This document shows positions 17,371 through 27,665 of a stretch of DNA of 64,000 nucleotides, piece by piece. The number at the start of each line of letters is the position of its first letter. The first letter of the stretch is position 1. The notes under the pieces were generated by a model, which saw nothing but the letters and a program-made list of their open reading frames with translations, did no database searches and was not told the DNA's origin. A program made the position numbers and the translations under genes. The DNA is taken from positions 1 to 64,000 of the forward strand of contig JAFTPE010000025.1 in assembly GCA_017463425.1 (NCBI GenBank), read 5' to 3'. The DNA comes from Clostridia bacterium (lineage in GTDB: Bacteria > Bacillota > Clostridia > Christensenellales > Borkfalkiaceae).

Positions 17371-17422
17371 AAAAGGTTTTGTGGCGTAAGCCAAAAAATA
17401 AAAAACGTAATGCGTTCGTGGC

Positions 17423-17476
17423 GGCGCGCCTTTCCCGAGTTTCTTTTGTGAAATTTTCAGGAAAGTCGCGCGCGCC
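17423..17476 (+). other. intercistronic stem-loop between ilvC and ilvD
   Basis: In the 160-bp gap, GGCGCGCC-TTTCC (17423-17435) pairs with GGAAAG...GCGCGCC (17460-17476) around a 24-base loop with a small bulge. There is no following T run, so it is more likely an RNA-processing or stability element than a terminator. Confidence 0.5.
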
Positions 17477-17530
17477 TTGATTTGCTTTATTTCGTTTGCT
17501 TAGCGCAAGCGAATGTATGAGGAAAAGATT

Positions 17531-19189
17531 ATGATTAAAGAACAAATAGTAGACGGATTTCAAAACGCGCCGCACAGATCGTTGTACCACGCTTTGGGCT
17601 TGACGGAAGAAGAACAATCCCGTCCCTTAATCGGGGTCGTTTGTTCGCACAACGAAATCGTGCCCGGACATACCAACCTCGATAAAATTGCAGAAGCGGT
17701 GAAATTGGGCGTAGCAATGGCTGGCGGTACGCCGATTATGTTCCCTGCAATTACGGTTTGCGACGGGATTGCAATGGGGCATACGGGTATGAAATATTCC
17801 CTTGTAACGCGTGATTTGATTGCCGATTCGACAGAGGCAATGGTAATGGCGCATGGGTTTGACGGACTCGTGATGATTCCCAACTGTGATAAAAACGTAC
17901 CTGGTTTGCTGATGGCGGCGGCAAGATTGAATATTCCCACAGTATTCGTCAGCGGCGGACCTATGTTGGCAGGTCGCGTGGGCGGTAAGAAACGTTCGCT
18001 TTCGAGTATGTTCGAGGCGGTTGGCGCGTACAATGCAGGAAAAATCAACGAGGAACAGTTGACGGAATTTGAAAGAAAGGTGTGTCCTACTTGCGGCTCG
18101 TGTTCGGGTATGTATACGGCAAACTCTATGAACTGTCTGACTGAAGTGTTGGGTATGGGATTGCGCGGTAACGGTACGATTCCCGCCGTATATTCGGCTC
18201 GTATCGAACTTGCAAAACACGCAGGTATGCAGGTAATGGAACTCGTCAAAAAGAATATTCGACCTCGCGATATTATGACGGCTGCGGCAATCAAGAATGC
18301 AATTACGGCAGATATGGCGCTTGGCTGTTCGACGAATAGTATGTTGCACTTGCCTGCCATCGCAAACGAACTCGGTGTGCCGTTTGATTTGGACGAAGTG
18401 AACGAAATCAGCGAAAGAACGCCCAATTTGTGCCACCTTGCGCCTGCTGGTCCGACGTATATGGAGGATTTGAACGAGGCGGGCGGCGTACAAGCCGTGT
18501 TAAAGGAATTGGAGGCGTTGAATTTGCTCGATACGTCCGTGATGACTTGTACGGGCAAGACCATGAAGGAAAATCTGCAAGGTGTGGTAAATCTTGATAC
18601 GGAAGTTATCAGAAAACCCGAAAACGCGTTTGGAAAAACGGGAGGTATTGCGGTTCTGAAAGGCAATCTTGCGCCCGACGGTTGCGTGGTAAAACGCGCG
18701 GCTGTGGCGGCGGAAATGCTCGTCCACGAAGGACCTGCCAAGGTATTTGAAAGCGAGGAAGAATGTATCGCGGCAATTTACGGTGGGAAAATCGTAAAAG
18801 GGGACGTGGTAATCATTCGGTATGAAGGCCCTGCAGGCGGTCCGGGTATGCGTGAAATGTTGTCGCCTACGTCTGCGATTGCAGGTATGGGGTTGGATAA
18901 GGACGTTGCGTTGATTACGGACGGAAGATTTTCGGGCGCGACGCGCGGCGCGTCTATTGGACACGTATCGCCCGAGGCTGCAAACGGTGGTGCGATTGCG
19001 TATGTAAAAGACGGGGATATTATCTCTATCAACATTCCCAAATACAGTATCGAATGGAAAATTTCGGCTGAGGAATTGGAAAAGCGTAAAGCGGAAATGC
19101 CGATTAAGAAAAAGGAAGTTTCGGGTTATTTAAAACGTTACGCGGCACAAGTAAGCTCTGCGGATAAAGGCGCAATTATCAATAAATAA
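17531..19189 (+). CDS. ilvD: dihydroxy-acid dehydratase
   Basis: The product is 552 aa, an iron-sulphur enzyme forming 2-oxo acids from dihydroxy acids. Cluster cysteines appear in [16 protein letters not shown] and [20 protein letters not shown]-terminal [15 protein letters not shown] and [20 protein letters not shown] match the family. The start at 17531 uses GAGGA at 17519-17523; an ATG at 17513 is in frame but overlaps that site. Confidence 0.96.
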   Translation: MIKEQIVDGFQNAPHRSLYHALGLTEEEQSRPLIGVVCSHNEIVPGHTNLDKIAEAVKLGVAMAGGTPIMFPAITVCDGIAMGHTGMKYSLVTRDLIADSTEAMVMAHGFDGLVMIPNCDKNVPGLLMAAARLNIPTVFVSGGPMLAGRVGGKKRSLSSMFEAVGAYNAGKINEEQLTEFERKVCPTCGSCSGMYTANSMNCLTEVLGMGLRGNGTIPAVYSARIELAKHAGMQVMELVKKNIRPRDIMTAAAIKNAITADMALGCSTNSMLHLPAIANELGVPFDLDEVNEISERTPNLCHLAPAGPTYMEDLNEAGGVQAVLKELEALNLLDTSVMTCTGKTMKENLQGVVNLDTEVIRKPENAFGKTGGIAVLKGNLAPDGCVVKRAAVAAEMLVHEGPAKVFESEEECIAAIYGGKIVKGDVVIIRYEGPAGGPGMREMLSPTSAIAGMGLDKDVALITDGRFSGATRGASIGHVSPEAANGGAIAYVKDGDIISINIPKYSIEWKISAEELEKRKAEMPIKKKEVSGYLKRYAAQVSSADKGAIINK

Positions 19190-19240
19190 AAAACGAGCAT
19201 ACCAGGTATGCGTTGAAAAGAAAAAATAGAGGATAAAACT

Positions 19241-20506
19241 ATGTCAATGACAATGACGCAAAAAATTCTCGCGGCGCACGCGGGACTTGAAAAAGTGGAA
19301 GCTGGGCAGTTGATTTTGGTTGATTTGGATCGAGTGCTTGGCAACGACATCACGTCGCCCGTTGCAATTCGGGAATTTGAAAATATTGGCGCAACGGCGG
19401 TGTATGATAAAGATAAAGTAACGATGGTTATGGACCACTTTGCGCCCAACAAAGATATCAAAGCGGCGGCGCAATGTAAAATGTGCCGTGATTTCTGCGA
19501 TAAGCACGAAGTTACGCATTTTTACGACGTGGGCAGAATGGGAATCGAGCATGCATTATTGCCCGAAAAAGGTTTGGTTGTACCGGGCGACGTTGTAATC
19601 GGGGCAGATTCTCACACCTGTACGTACGGCGCAATCGGCGCGTTCTCTACGGGCGTTGGGTCGACGGATATGGCTTGCGGTATGGCAACGGGTAAGGCTT
19701 GGTTCAAAGTGCCTTCCGCTATCAAATTCGTACTCAAAGGCAAATTGAACAAATACGTTTCGGGTAAAGACGTGATTTTGCATATTATCGGCAAAATCGG
19801 CGTGGACGGGGCGTTGTATAAATCGATGGAATTTGTTGGCGAGGGCGTAAAAGCATTGACCGTATACGACAGGCTCACCATTTCCAATATGGCAATCGAG
19901 GCAGGCGCAAAGAACGGAATTTTTGAAGTGGACGAACAGACGATTGAATACGTCAAAGCCCATTCTGATAGAGAATTTAAAGTGTATAAAGCGGACGAGG
20001 ACGCGGTGTACGACGAAACGTACGAAATCGATTTGTCGCAAATCCAATCGACGGTGGCGTTCCCGCATTTGCCTGAAAACACCAAGACGTTTGATGAAAT
20101 TGGCGACGTTGCAATCGATCAGGTGGTGATCGGGTCGTGTACCAACGGGCATTATAAGGATTTGGCAGAGGCTGCGGAAATTTTGAAAGGCAGAAAGATA
20201 GCAAAACGCGTTCGCGCAATTATCATCCCTGCTACGCAGGATATTTATATGAAAGCCGTGGAAAACGGGTTGGTGAAAATTTTTATTGAGGCAGGTTGCG
20301 TGGTTTCCACTCCGACTTGCGGACCTTGTCTTGGCGGTTATATGGGTATTTTAGCAGCAGGCGAACGCGCCGTTGCAACGACCAACCGCAATTTCGTTGG
20401 ACGTATGGGACACGTGGAATCGGAGGTGTATCTTGCGTCCCCTGCGGTTGCCGCGGCGAGCGCGATTGCAGGTAAGATTGCCAATCCTTTGGAGGTGTTG
20501 AAATGA
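19241..20506 (+). CDS. leuC: 3-isopropylmalate dehydratase, large subunit
   Basis: The product is 421 aa, the HACN-type large subunit with a 4Fe-4S cluster. Together with LeuD it isomerises 2- to 3-isopropylmalate. Marks: [33 protein letters not shown] (cluster Cys) and [10 protein letters not shown] (two cluster Cys). It overlaps leuD by 4 bp, so the subunits are translationally coupled. A copy of the short repeat CAGGTATGCGTTGA lies just upstream at about 19203. Confidence 0.95.
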   Translation: MSMTMTQKILAAHAGLEKVEAGQLILVDLDRVLGNDITSPVAIREFENIGATAVYDKDKVTMVMDHFAPNKDIKAAAQCKMCRDFCDKHEVTHFYDVGRMGIEHALLPEKGLVVPGDVVIGADSHTCTYGAIGAFSTGVGSTDMACGMATGKAWFKVPSAIKFVLKGKLNKYVSGKDVILHIIGKIGVDGALYKSMEFVGEGVKALTVYDRLTISNMAIEAGAKNGIFEVDEQTIEYVKAHSDREFKVYKADEDAVYDETYEIDLSQIQSTVAFPHLPENTKTFDEIGDVAIDQVVIGSCTNGHYKDLAEAAEILKGRKIAKRVRAIIIPATQDIYMKAVENGLVKIFIEAGCVVSTPTCGPCLGGYMGILAAGERAVATTNRNFVGRMGHVESEVYLASPAVAAASAIAGKIANPLEVLK

Positions 20507-20997
20507 TTTTTAACGGTAAAGCCATTAAATACGGCGATAACGTGGATACGGACGTTATTATTCCCGCTCGGTATTTGAATACCATTGATAAAAAAGAGCT
20601 TGCCTCCCATTGCATGGAAGATATCGACAAAGACTTTACGAAAAAAGTGCAAGACGGCGATATTATGGTGGCAGGGTATAACTTTGGTTGCGGTTCTTCG
20701 CGTGAACACGCGCCGATTGCGATTAAAGAAAGCGGAATCTCGCTGGTAATCGCGCGTAGTTTTGCCCGTATTTTCTATCGCAATTCTATCAATATCGGGC
20801 TTGCGATCCTCGAATGCGACGAGGCTGTGGACGGCATTGCCGACGGGGACAAGGTAGAGGCGGATTTGGACAACGGTATTATATACAACCGTACGACGGG
20901 CAAGAGCTTTAAAACGCAACCGTTCCCTGCGTTCATTCAAAAGATTATTGAAAACGGCGGTTTGGTATCGTCTATTCAAAAGGGCGATATTCAATAA
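20503..20997 (+). CDS. leuD: 3-isopropylmalate dehydratase, small subunit
   Basis: The product is 164 aa, the short form that pairs with a 420-aa LeuC. Marks: [16 protein letters not shown] and [21 protein letters not shown] overlaps the leuC stop (ATGA). Confidence 0.95.
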   Translation: MIFNGKAIKYGDNVDTDVIIPARYLNTIDKKELASHCMEDIDKDFTKKVQDGDIMVAGYNFGCGSSREHAPIAIKESGISLVIARSFARIFYRNSINIGLAILECDEAVDGIADGDKVEADLDNGIIYNRTTGKSFKTQPFPAFIQKIIENGGLVSSIQKGDIQ

Positions 20998-21028
20998 AGC
21001 AAGATTTAGATATAAAGAGAGATAAAAT

Positions 21029-22099
21029 ATGAAAACGTATAAAATTGGATTGTTGAAAGGGGACGGAATCGGTCCTGAAATCGTAGACAGCGCGGTACGC
21101 GTGTTGGAGGCGGTTGGGAAAAAACACAATATCGGTTTTTCGTTTACGCCCTATCTTATCGGCGGCGTGGCGATTGACGCTTGCGGCGAACCGTTGCCCA
21201 AAGAAACCGTAGAGGGGTGTTTGGCATCGGATTCCGTATTGCTTGGCGCGGTGGGCGGCCCGAAATGGGATACGCTGCCGGGAAATATTCGTCCCGAGAA
21301 AGCGTTGCTTGGGATTCGCGCGGCAATGGGCTTGTTTACCAATCTCCGTCCTGCGAAATTGTATCCTGCGCTCAAAGGGGAATGTCCGTTGCGTGAAGAT
21401 ATCGTAGAAAACGGTTTTGATATTATGATTGTACGCGAATTGACGGGCGGTATTTATTTTGGCGAACGTGGTTATCGTGAGGGAAAATACGGCGAAGAAG
21501 CGTACGACACCGAGGCGTACAGCCGTATGGAGATTGAACGAATCGTACGCGTTGCCTTTGAAACGGCAAGAAAACGCCGTAAAAAATTGACGAGTATTGA
21601 CAAAGCCAACGTATTGGAAACGTCGCGACTTTGGAGAAAAATCGTACACGAAATTGCGGCGGAATATCCTGACGTGGAAACCAGCGATATGTTGGTGGAT
21701 AACGCGGCAATGCAGCTCGTTAGAAACCCGTCGCAATTCGACGTGATTGTAACCAGCAATATGTTCGGGGATATCCTCTCCGACGAGGCGTCGCAAATCA
21801 CGGGTTCGATTGGTATGTTGCCGTCGGCGTCTTTGAACGAAGGCAAGAGAGGTTTGTACGAACCTATTCACGGTTCTGCGCCTGATATTGCAGGACAAAA
21901 CAAAGCCAATCCAATCGCTACGATTTTGTCTGCGGCAATGATGCTCTTGTATGCGTTTGACGAAGCGGATGCGGCAAACGATATCGTATCGGCTGTGGAT
22001 AAAGTGTTGGAGGCAGGATACCGTACTGCCGATTTGGCGCACGGCGCGCCCGCGCTTTCCACGACGGAAATGACGGATAAGATTATAGAATCCTTATAA
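21029..22099 (+). CDS. leuB: 3-isopropylmalate dehydrogenase
   Basis: The product is 356 aa. NAD-dependent oxidative decarboxylase of the isocitrate/isopropylmalate dehydrogenase family, last of the leucine-specific steps. Marks: [34 protein letters not shown] (substrate Arg and YFG), [19 protein letters not shown] and [19 protein letters not shown], then [18 protein letters not shown]. Fits directly after leuC-leuD. Confidence 0.96.
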   Translation: MKTYKIGLLKGDGIGPEIVDSAVRVLEAVGKKHNIGFSFTPYLIGGVAIDACGEPLPKETVEGCLASDSVLLGAVGGPKWDTLPGNIRPEKALLGIRAAMGLFTNLRPAKLYPALKGECPLREDIVENGFDIMIVRELTGGIYFGERGYREGKYGEEAYDTEAYSRMEIERIVRVAFETARKRRKKLTSIDKANVLETSRLWRKIVHEIAAEYPDVETSDMLVDNAAMQLVRNPSQFDVIVTSNMFGDILSDEASQITGSIGMLPSASLNEGKRGLYEPIHGSAPDIAGQNKANPIATILSAAMMLLYAFDEADAANDIVSAVDKVLEAGYRTADLAHGAPALSTTEMTDKIIESL

Positions 22100-22117
22100 G
22101 GAACAAGGATAAACGAA

Positions 22118-23308
22118 ATGAAAAACAGATTGCAGAAATTGCATACAAGGCTTTGCTCTTGCGCGGTTTTTCGCGGGGTGCTAGAACACCCCGTGTTTTC
22201 GCTTTTCGGGGGCTTTTGTTTCCTCGATACAGAGGACGATATTTACGCGCAAATGGATTCGTACGCGGGTTTTGTTGCGGAAATCTATGAACACGGTGGT
22301 AATTTAACCGAGTTGGTAAAACGGATTGTTTTTGCTGACGAAAACGTGTATATCAAGTCGATTGCAAAGGAGGAACAAATCAATCCGCATATCGTATCGT
22401 CTGCCGAAAGGGAATTGAAAATTTTTGCCGAGTTTGCCGCTTTAACGGCAAACGATTTTGCAGAATGTATGGGCGTTGAAGTGAAAGAAATTCCTGTTTT
22501 TGATTCGTTCAACGCAGACATGGTTACGTTGTACAAAGAAAGATTGCAAGAAATCCACAAACACGGGTATGGGATATTTTCCTCATATTGTATGTTCCGT
22601 ATGTCCGACGATAAACAAATCGAACCTATCGCCAGCGCGGATAGAATTGCGATGGATACTTTTATCGGGTATGAATTGGAACGTCAGCAAGTGATAGACA
22701 ACACGCGCGCGTTCGTTGAGCGCCGTCCTGCGGCGAATACGTTGCTTTGCGGCGACGCAGGTACGGGAAAATCGTCCACGGTAAAAGCGGTTGCGAACGC
22801 CTTTTTCGACGAGGGCGTGCGCTTGATTGAATTGAGGAAAGACCAGCTGTGTTATTTGCCTTACGTAATGGGTAAAATCAGCGGCAATCCTTTGCGGTTC
22901 ATTATTTTTATCGACGATTTGTCCTTCAATCAAAACGACGACAATTTCAGTATGTTGAAAGCGGCTTTGGAAGGCTCGGCGAGCGCGAAAGCGGAAAACG
23001 CCGTCATTTACGCGACGAGCAACCGTCGGCATATCATAAAAGAAAGTTTTGGGGATAGAGAGGGCGACGACGTGCATATCAACGATACGTTGCAAGAAAC
23101 GTTGTCTTTGTCCGAACGGTTTGGATTGACCGTGTTGTTCCAAAAACCCAACAAGCAGTTGTATTTGGATATCGTACGGCGTTTGGCGCAGCGTTTTGAT
23201 ATTAAAATGGAACAAAAGGAATTGGAAATCAAAGCGGAGGCATTTGCGTTGAGAAAGGGCAATCGTTCGGCGCGTTGCGCGGAACAATTTATTGAAAGTC
23301 TGCTTTGA
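22118..23308 (+). CDS. DUF815-family AAA+ ATPase
   Basis: The product is 396 aa. The N-terminal 190 residues are helical with no known motif. The C-terminal AAA+ module has Walker A LLCGDAGTGKSSTVKA, Walker B FIIFIDDLSF, sensor-like AVIYATSNRRH and a late RFGLTVLFQKP, as in DUF815 proteins. The cellular role of DUF815 ATPases is unknown. It sits 18 bp after leuB and ahead of ilvA, inside a biosynthetic operon, with no visible promoter of its own, which is unusual company. Codon use resembles its neighbours. Confidence 0.85.
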   Translation: MKNRLQKLHTRLCSCAVFRGVLEHPVFSLFGGFCFLDTEDDIYAQMDSYAGFVAEIYEHGGNLTELVKRIVFADENVYIKSIAKEEQINPHIVSSAERELKIFAEFAALTANDFAECMGVEVKEIPVFDSFNADMVTLYKERLQEIHKHGYGIFSSYCMFRMSDDKQIEPIASADRIAMDTFIGYELERQQVIDNTRAFVERRPAANTLLCGDAGTGKSSTVKAVANAFFDEGVRLIELRKDQLCYLPYVMGKISGNPLRFIIFIDDLSFNQNDDNFSMLKAALEGSASAKAENAVIYATSNRRHIIKESFGDREGDDVHINDTLQETLSLSERFGLTVLFQKPNKQLYLDIVRRLAQRFDIKMEQKELEIKAEAFALRKGNRSARCAEQFIESLL

Positions 23309-23373
23309 TTTTCGACAGCAAAAGAAGAAAACGCGCATACCAGGTATGCGTTGAGATAAAAAAGGAGAAGAGT

Positions 23374-24570
23374 ATGCTTACGATTGATAACGTATATAGG
23401 GCGTACAACGTTTTAAAAACGGTAGCGAAAAAGACGGACGTGATTTACGCGCCTACGTTATGTCCGGGAACGGAATTGTATTTAAAAACGGAAAACTTGC
23501 AGGTTACGGGTTCGTTTAAAGTGCGCGGCGCATATTATAAAATGTCGCGTCTGTCCGACGAGGAAAAGAGCCGCGGGGTGGTGGCTTGTTCGGCAGGCAA
23601 TCACGCGCAAGGTGTTGCTTTGGCGGCGCAAAAAAGCGGTATTAAAGCCGTGATTTGTTTGCCTGACGGCGCGCCTATTTCCAAAGTGGAAGCAACCAAG
23701 AGTTATGGCGCGGAAGTGTGTTTGGTGGAGGGCGTATACGACGACGCGTATCAAAAAGCGCTTGCTTTACGCGACGAGCAAGGGTATACGTTTTTACACC
23801 CGTTCGACGACGAGGACGTCATTGCAGGGCAAGGTACGATTGCACTCGAACTCGTGGAGCAGTTGGCAGATATCGATGCGGTAATCGTGCCGATTGGTGG
23901 CGGAGGTTTGATTTCTGGGATTGCGTATACGTTGAAAACCATCAATCCGAAAATTAAAGTATACGGCGTAGAGGCTGCAGGCGCGGCATCTATGAAAAAT
24001 GCGCTGTCGCACGGCGGATTGGAAGAATTGAGTTCGGTTTCGACGATTGCGGACGGTATTGCGGTGAAAAAGCCCGGTACGCTTACCTATGAAATTTGTA
24101 ATCAATACGTAGACGAAATTGTAACGGTAACCGACGACGAAATTTCTGCGGCGATTTTGGCGTTGATGGAAAAACCCAAACTCGTAACGGAGGGCGCAGG
24201 CGCGGTTGCCGTGGCGGCGGCTATGTTCGGGAAACTCGATTTAAAAGGCAAGAAAGCGGTATGCGTGCTTTCGGGTGGGAACATTGACGTAACCATTCTT
24301 TCGCGTGTGATCAAGCGAGGGCTTTTGATGTCGGGCAGAAGTTGCCAGTTGATGATTGAATTGATGGATAAACCTGGTCAGTTGAAAAACGTGTCGAGGA
24401 TTATTGCTGATTTGGGTGGTAACGTAACGTCCGTACATCACGAACGCGCAAACGAGGGCTCGGACGTCAACGGTTGTTATTTGCGTATCGTTTTGGAAAC
24501 GCGGAATTTTGAACATATCGAAGAAATTAAAAAGGCGTTACGAGATTTTGGATTTAAATTGTTGGATTAA
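23374..24570 (+). CDS. ilvA: threonine ammonia-lyase with C-terminal ACT domain
   Basis: The product is 398 aa. PLP enzyme making 2-oxobutanoate for isoleucine. Marks: TGSFKVRGAYYKM (PLP Lys), CSAGNHAQGVALAAQ, PIGGGGLISGIAY (phosphate loop) and SGGNIDVTILSRV, then a single ACT domain (LMIELMDKPGQLKNVSRII). Single-ACT 400-aa forms occur in both the biosynthetic and catabolic (TdcB-like) classes; operon context favours biosynthesis. AAGGAG precedes ATG 23374; an earlier in-frame ATG at 23305 overlaps the DUF815 gene. A repeat CAGGTATGCGTTGA is at about 23341. Confidence 0.93.
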   Translation: MLTIDNVYRAYNVLKTVAKKTDVIYAPTLCPGTELYLKTENLQVTGSFKVRGAYYKMSRLSDEEKSRGVVACSAGNHAQGVALAAQKSGIKAVICLPDGAPISKVEATKSYGAEVCLVEGVYDDAYQKALALRDEQGYTFLHPFDDEDVIAGQGTIALELVEQLADIDAVIVPIGGGGLISGIAYTLKTINPKIKVYGVEAAGAASMKNALSHGGLEELSSVSTIADGIAVKKPGTLTYEICNQYVDEIVTVTDDEISAAILALMEKPKLVTEGAGAVAVAAAMFGKLDLKGKKAVCVLSGGNIDVTILSRVIKRGLLMSGRSCQLMIELMDKPGQLKNVSRIIADLGGNVTSVHHERANEGSDVNGCYLRIVLETRNFEHIEEIKKALRDFGFKLLD

Positions 24571-24583
24571 GGAGAAAAAAATT

Positions 24584-24964
24584 ATGGCAGAAATGAAAAC
24601 GGTAGCAACGGAAACAGCGCCTGCGGCAATCGGGCCGTATTCACAGGCAATCGTATGCGGAGATATGGTGTTCACCTCGGGGCAAATTCCTATCAATCCC
24701 GTAAGTGGGAACGTGGAAACGGAAGGAATTGAGGCGCAAGCGGAACAGGTGATGAAAAACCTTGGCGAAGTGTTAAAAGCAGCGGGAAGTTGTTTTGAAA
24801 AAGCTGTAAAAACCACTTGTTTTTTGGCAGATATGGCAGATTTTGCGGCGTTTAACGCAGTGTATGCAAAGTATTTTACAACAAAGCCTGCGCGTAGTTG
24901 CGTGGCGGTGAAAACGTTGCCGAAAAACGTCCTTGTGGAAGTAGAAGTGATTGCGACGTTGTAA
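24584..24964 (+). CDS. ridA: RidA family 2-iminobutanoate/2-iminopropanoate deaminase
   Basis: The product is 126 aa, standard for YjgF/YER057c/UK114 trimers. It hydrolyses the reactive enamine/imine intermediates released by IlvA. Marks: APAAIGPYSQAIVCGDMVFTSGQ, the family helix EQVMKNLGEVLKAAG and PARSCVAVKTLP with the catalytic Arg. It starts 13 bp after ilvA with GGAG in front, a direct functional pairing, and ends the long operon at a strong terminator. Confidence 0.95.
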   Translation: MAEMKTVATETAPAAIGPYSQAIVCGDMVFTSGQIPINPVSGNVETEGIEAQAEQVMKNLGEVLKAAGSCFEKAVKTTCFLADMADFAAFNAVYAKYFTTKPARSCVAVKTLPKNVLVEVEVIATL

Positions 24965-24980
24965 AACAAAGAATTCATTA

Positions 24981-25019
24981 CAAAACCAGCCCTTGCGAAT
25001 AAAGCAAGGGCTGGTTTTG
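24981..25019. terminator. bidirectional terminator after ridA
   Basis: CAAAACCAGCCCTTGC/GCAAGGGCTGGTTTTG with a 7-base loop. It serves the ilv-leu operon (+) and the converging MFS gene (-). Confidence 0.92.
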
Positions 25020-25037
25020 TATGCGATTGTTTACAAA

Positions 25038-26363
25038 TTATTTTTCCGATTGCTCGGCTGCGTCCTCTTTGGTCGTAGGCATTTTTGCTACGAAGAAGAA
25101 TACGATAAGTCCTGCAATCGTAAGCAAAGGAATGGGAATTAAGTCGAGGTTCATAATTGCCGTAATAGCCGACAGCGATTCGCCCAAAGCGTTTACGATT
25201 GCTACGCAACCGCTGACGAGGACAGGACCAAGACAACCTGCGCCTTTGCCGAAAATATCGTAAATTCCGAAATATTCGCCCGATTTATTTGAGGGAATAA
25301 TGCTGGTAAAATACGACCTGGACAATGCCTGTATACCGCCTTGGAACATACCCACGACAAACGCAAGCAACCAAAATTGCCATTGCTGTTTTAAAAACAA
25401 TGCAAACAAGGAAACGGCAACGTATCCGCTGATACATACAAAAATCAAGTGTTTGTCTTCAAATTTTTTGGACAACTTACCGATAATAATCGCGCTGGGA
25501 AATGCTACGATTTGAGTTAAAAGGAGCGCAAGCAACAACATGGTGGTATCCAAGCCCAATTTATCTTGTCCGTACACCGTCGCCATTTTAATAATGGTAT
25601 ACGCACCATTGATATAGAGGAAAAATGCAATGAGGAACAAAAACGCTTTTTTGTTTTGTTTTACTTCTTTATAAATTTGTGCCAATCGAATGAACGTGTC
25701 TTTGATAGGGTGTTCAGGTTTGGGCAGGAAATGCTTTTGCTTGTAATTCTTAAAAATAGGCAACGTGAATGCCAACCACCAACCTGCTGTAATCAAGAAA
25801 GAAAGGGACATACGCCATTGCATACTCATTATACTGTCAGGCACGCCGAGTACCAATCCCAAACAAACGATAAACGGAATACAGCTGCCGATATATCCCC
25901 AAGCGTAGCCGTTTGCTGAAACGTTGTGCAATCTGTCTTCCGTAGTGATATCAGATAACATAGAATCGTAAAATACGCAAGACGAGGACAAGCAGGAATC
26001 GGTAATGATATACAACACCGCGAATAACAACGGGGTTAAAATAGGCAATGACAATAACGCGCAGCCGCAAATTCCAATTAAAGCGAACAGGAAAAAGAAT
26101 TTCCGTTTACCGCTGAAATCTGCCATTGTGCCAAAGATAGGGCAAATGAACAGGGCGATTAACGCTACGATAGAGGATACAGCCCCCCACAGTATGGTGG
26201 CGAGTCCGTCGCCGTTGCCGCTGAGCGAACCGAAATAGATGGGAATAATCGTCGAGGCGAACAATACGAAAGCCGAATTGCCCACGTCGTACATAACCCA
26301 TTTCTTTTCAAGCGGGGTCAGCTTTTTACTTGCCGCGGTTGCGGCGTTGGTAGTTTCTTGCAT
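25038..26363 (-). CDS. MFS transporter, UMF1/Atg22-like family
   Basis: The product is 441 aa with about 12 membrane helices. The N-terminus KKWVMYDVGNSAFVLFASTI is typical of UMF1 (Atg22-like) MFS proteins, and the first cytoplasmic loop carries the MFS-like GTMADFSGKRKFF. A second-half SRSYFTSIIPSNKSGEYFGI also fits. Substrates of bacterial UMF1 proteins are unknown; the yeast relative exports amino acids from the vacuole. Its start overlaps the upstream gene's stop (TGATG), giving translational coupling with the phospholipase-like gene. Confidence 0.85.
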   Translation of the reverse strand: MQETTNAATAASKKLTPLEKKWVMYDVGNSAFVLFASTIIPIYFGSLSGNGDGLATILWGAVSSIVALIALFICPIFGTMADFSGKRKFFFLFALIGICGCALLSLPILTPLLFAVLYIITDSCLSSSCVFYDSMLSDITTEDRLHNVSANGYAWGYIGSCIPFIVCLGLVLGVPDSIMSMQWRMSLSFLITAGWWLAFTLPIFKNYKQKHFLPKPEHPIKDTFIRLAQIYKEVKQNKKAFLFLIAFFLYINGAYTIIKMATVYGQDKLGLDTTMLLLALLLTQIVAFPSAIIIGKLSKKFEDKHLIFVCISGYVAVSLFALFLKQQWQFWLLAFVVGMFQGGIQALSRSYFTSIIPSNKSGEYFGIYDIFGKGAGCLGPVLVSGCVAIVNALGESLSAITAIMNLDLIPIPLLTIAGLIVFFFVAKMPTTKEDAAEQSEK

Positions 26364-27199
26364 CAGTCTTTTCCTCCGGTATATTTATATTCAAAAAAAT
26401 CGTTGATTTTTTCGTTTTTTGCAATGTCGTCAAGGTTGGCAAAATATTCATTTATTAAGGCGGCTGCCTTGGGTACGGCGTTTGAAAATAACGCTTCCAA
26501 ATCCCGATTGCACTCCGCGCAATGCGGTTCGTCTTCCTTATGTAAGAACATTCCGCCAAATTTGTTTTCCATTTTTATCCACCGCAACACCACGTGAGCG
26601 AGGGAATGGAAGGGTTCGCATTTGGAACAAAACCAACCGTTGATGGTCTTTATAGTTTTAATGGCGCGTTTCGCTTCTTGTTTTGTAACGTCCAAAACGT
26701 TTGCGCACGCCTCCGCTACGCCGAAATTGGGGGTGATTCGCTTTGCGTTATTGTCCCCGCGAATGGATTTTCCGTCCTTTCGCATCAAGTATTTATCAAA
26801 TTCCGATTCGATTCTGCCGTGCGAGATTCCCGTTTCTTCCAATGCGTAAATTTTCGGATGCGCGGAAACGTCCAAGACAAAATGGCATAAAAACCCTGCG
26901 ATATACGCTGCTTGCGCGTCAATAGGAAGATATGCGCCGTCTTGAGGGTGTACGTGGTTTTCTTCTATCAACCGTTTCGCTTGCTCGATAAAAAATTCGC
27001 AGGCGGGTTGAAGATGAATATCCATTCCTTTCTTTTTTATGGGGTTGGATTGCAAGGGTTTATGATAAAATAGGATATCAGGGCCTTGTGTTCCTAATAA
27101 AAAAGCAGGAAAAAATTCGTTTACTTTTTCTTGAAAGGTAGGGGGCAGGTCTTTGATAACTGCCTCGCCAAAGCGCATATGCGCGTAAATTGCAGGCAT
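26363..27199 (-). CDS. zinc-dependent phospholipase C family protein
   Basis: The product is 278 aa. The histidine/aspartate pattern AIYAHMRFGE, GTQGPDILFYHKPL, AAYIAGFLCHFVLDVSAHP and ISHGRIESEFDKYLMR matches the zinc-dependent phospholipase C / S1-P1-nuclease-like fold, whose His/Asp side chains bind three Zn. No signal peptide is seen, so this is a cytoplasmic member of unknown substrate. ATG at 27199 has AAGGAG in front and a canonical N-terminus; an upstream extension to 27316 is hydrophobic but lacks a ribosome site. A weak TATACT -10 lies at 27243-27248. Confidence 0.8.
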   Translation of the reverse strand: MPAIYAHMRFGEAVIKDLPPTFQEKVNEFFPAFLLGTQGPDILFYHKPLQSNPIKKKGMDIHLQPACEFFIEQAKRLIEENHVHPQDGAYLPIDAQAAYIAGFLCHFVLDVSAHPKIYALEETGISHGRIESEFDKYLMRKDGKSIRGDNNAKRITPNFGVAEACANVLDVTKQEAKRAIKTIKTINGWFCSKCEPFHSLAHVVLRWIKMENKFGGMFLHKEDEPHCAECNRDLEALFSNAVPKAAALINEYFANLDDIAKNEKINDFFEYKYTGGKD

Positions 27200-27312
27200 A
27201 AAATACTCCTTATGGACGTTGGCTTGCGTTTGCTTTTCTTCTAGTATATCATATTTTTTCAAAAAAAGATAGCGTTGAAAACCAAAAAGTAAAAATAAAA
27301 TCGAGGCGATTG

Positions 27313-27531
27313 TCAATACTCGTCAATAATTCCCAGCCAAAAATCAGCGGAAATACCAAACTTTTTGGACATAGTTTTCAAAAGGTCATACCCCGGTTTT
27401 GCTTTTCCGTGCAACCATTCGCTTACCTGACTTTGTTTGACGTCGATAATCGTTGCGAATTGCGTTTGCGTGAAATTGTTTTCTTTTAAAAAGTTGTTTA
27501 AAATGTCTTTAAATTCCCGTTTTGTGTTCAT
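27313..27531 (-). CDS. XRE-family repressor, probably from a leaderless mRNA
   Basis: The product is 72 aa, a bare Cro/CI-type HTH: FLKENNFTQTQFATIID, VKQSQVSEWLHGKAKPG (recognition helix) and LLKTMSKKFGISADFWLGI. No ribosome site precedes its ATG (complement of 27529-27531). The minus-strand -10 (TATAAT at 27544-27539) ends only about 7 bp before that ATG, so transcription should start at or next to the start codon, as for lambda cI. Three ATAGAA-N2-TTCTAT operators lie upstream, the first between its own -10 and -35. It should autoregulate and repress the divergent peptide gene. Confidence 0.85.
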   Translation of the reverse strand: MNTKREFKDILNNFLKENNFTQTQFATIIDVKQSQVSEWLHGKAKPGYDLLKTMSKKFGISADFWLGIIDEY

Positions 27532-27538
27532 ATCTATT

Positions 27539-27624
27539 ATTATATAGAAAATTCTATTTTATATATCAAAATATAGAAAATTCTATATTTTTTACTTGAC
27601 ATAGAATATTCTATATGTTATAAT
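27539..27624. promoter_or_regulatory. divergent promoter region with three palindromic operators
   Basis: Three copies of ATAGAA-N2-TTCTAT lie at 27544-27557, 27573-27586 and 27601-27614, centred 28-29 bp apart. Operator 3 fills the 17-bp spacer of a consensus rightward promoter (TTGACA 27596-27601, TATAAT 27619-27624). Operator 1 lies in the leftward promoter of the XRE gene (TTGATA 27569-27564, -10 at 27544-27539). The layout resembles the lambda OR region and predicts graded repression of both directions by the 72-aa XRE protein. Confidence 0.8.
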
Positions 27625-27665
27625 GTAACCACATTCGCGATTGAATAAAAAAGGAGGATTGTAAC

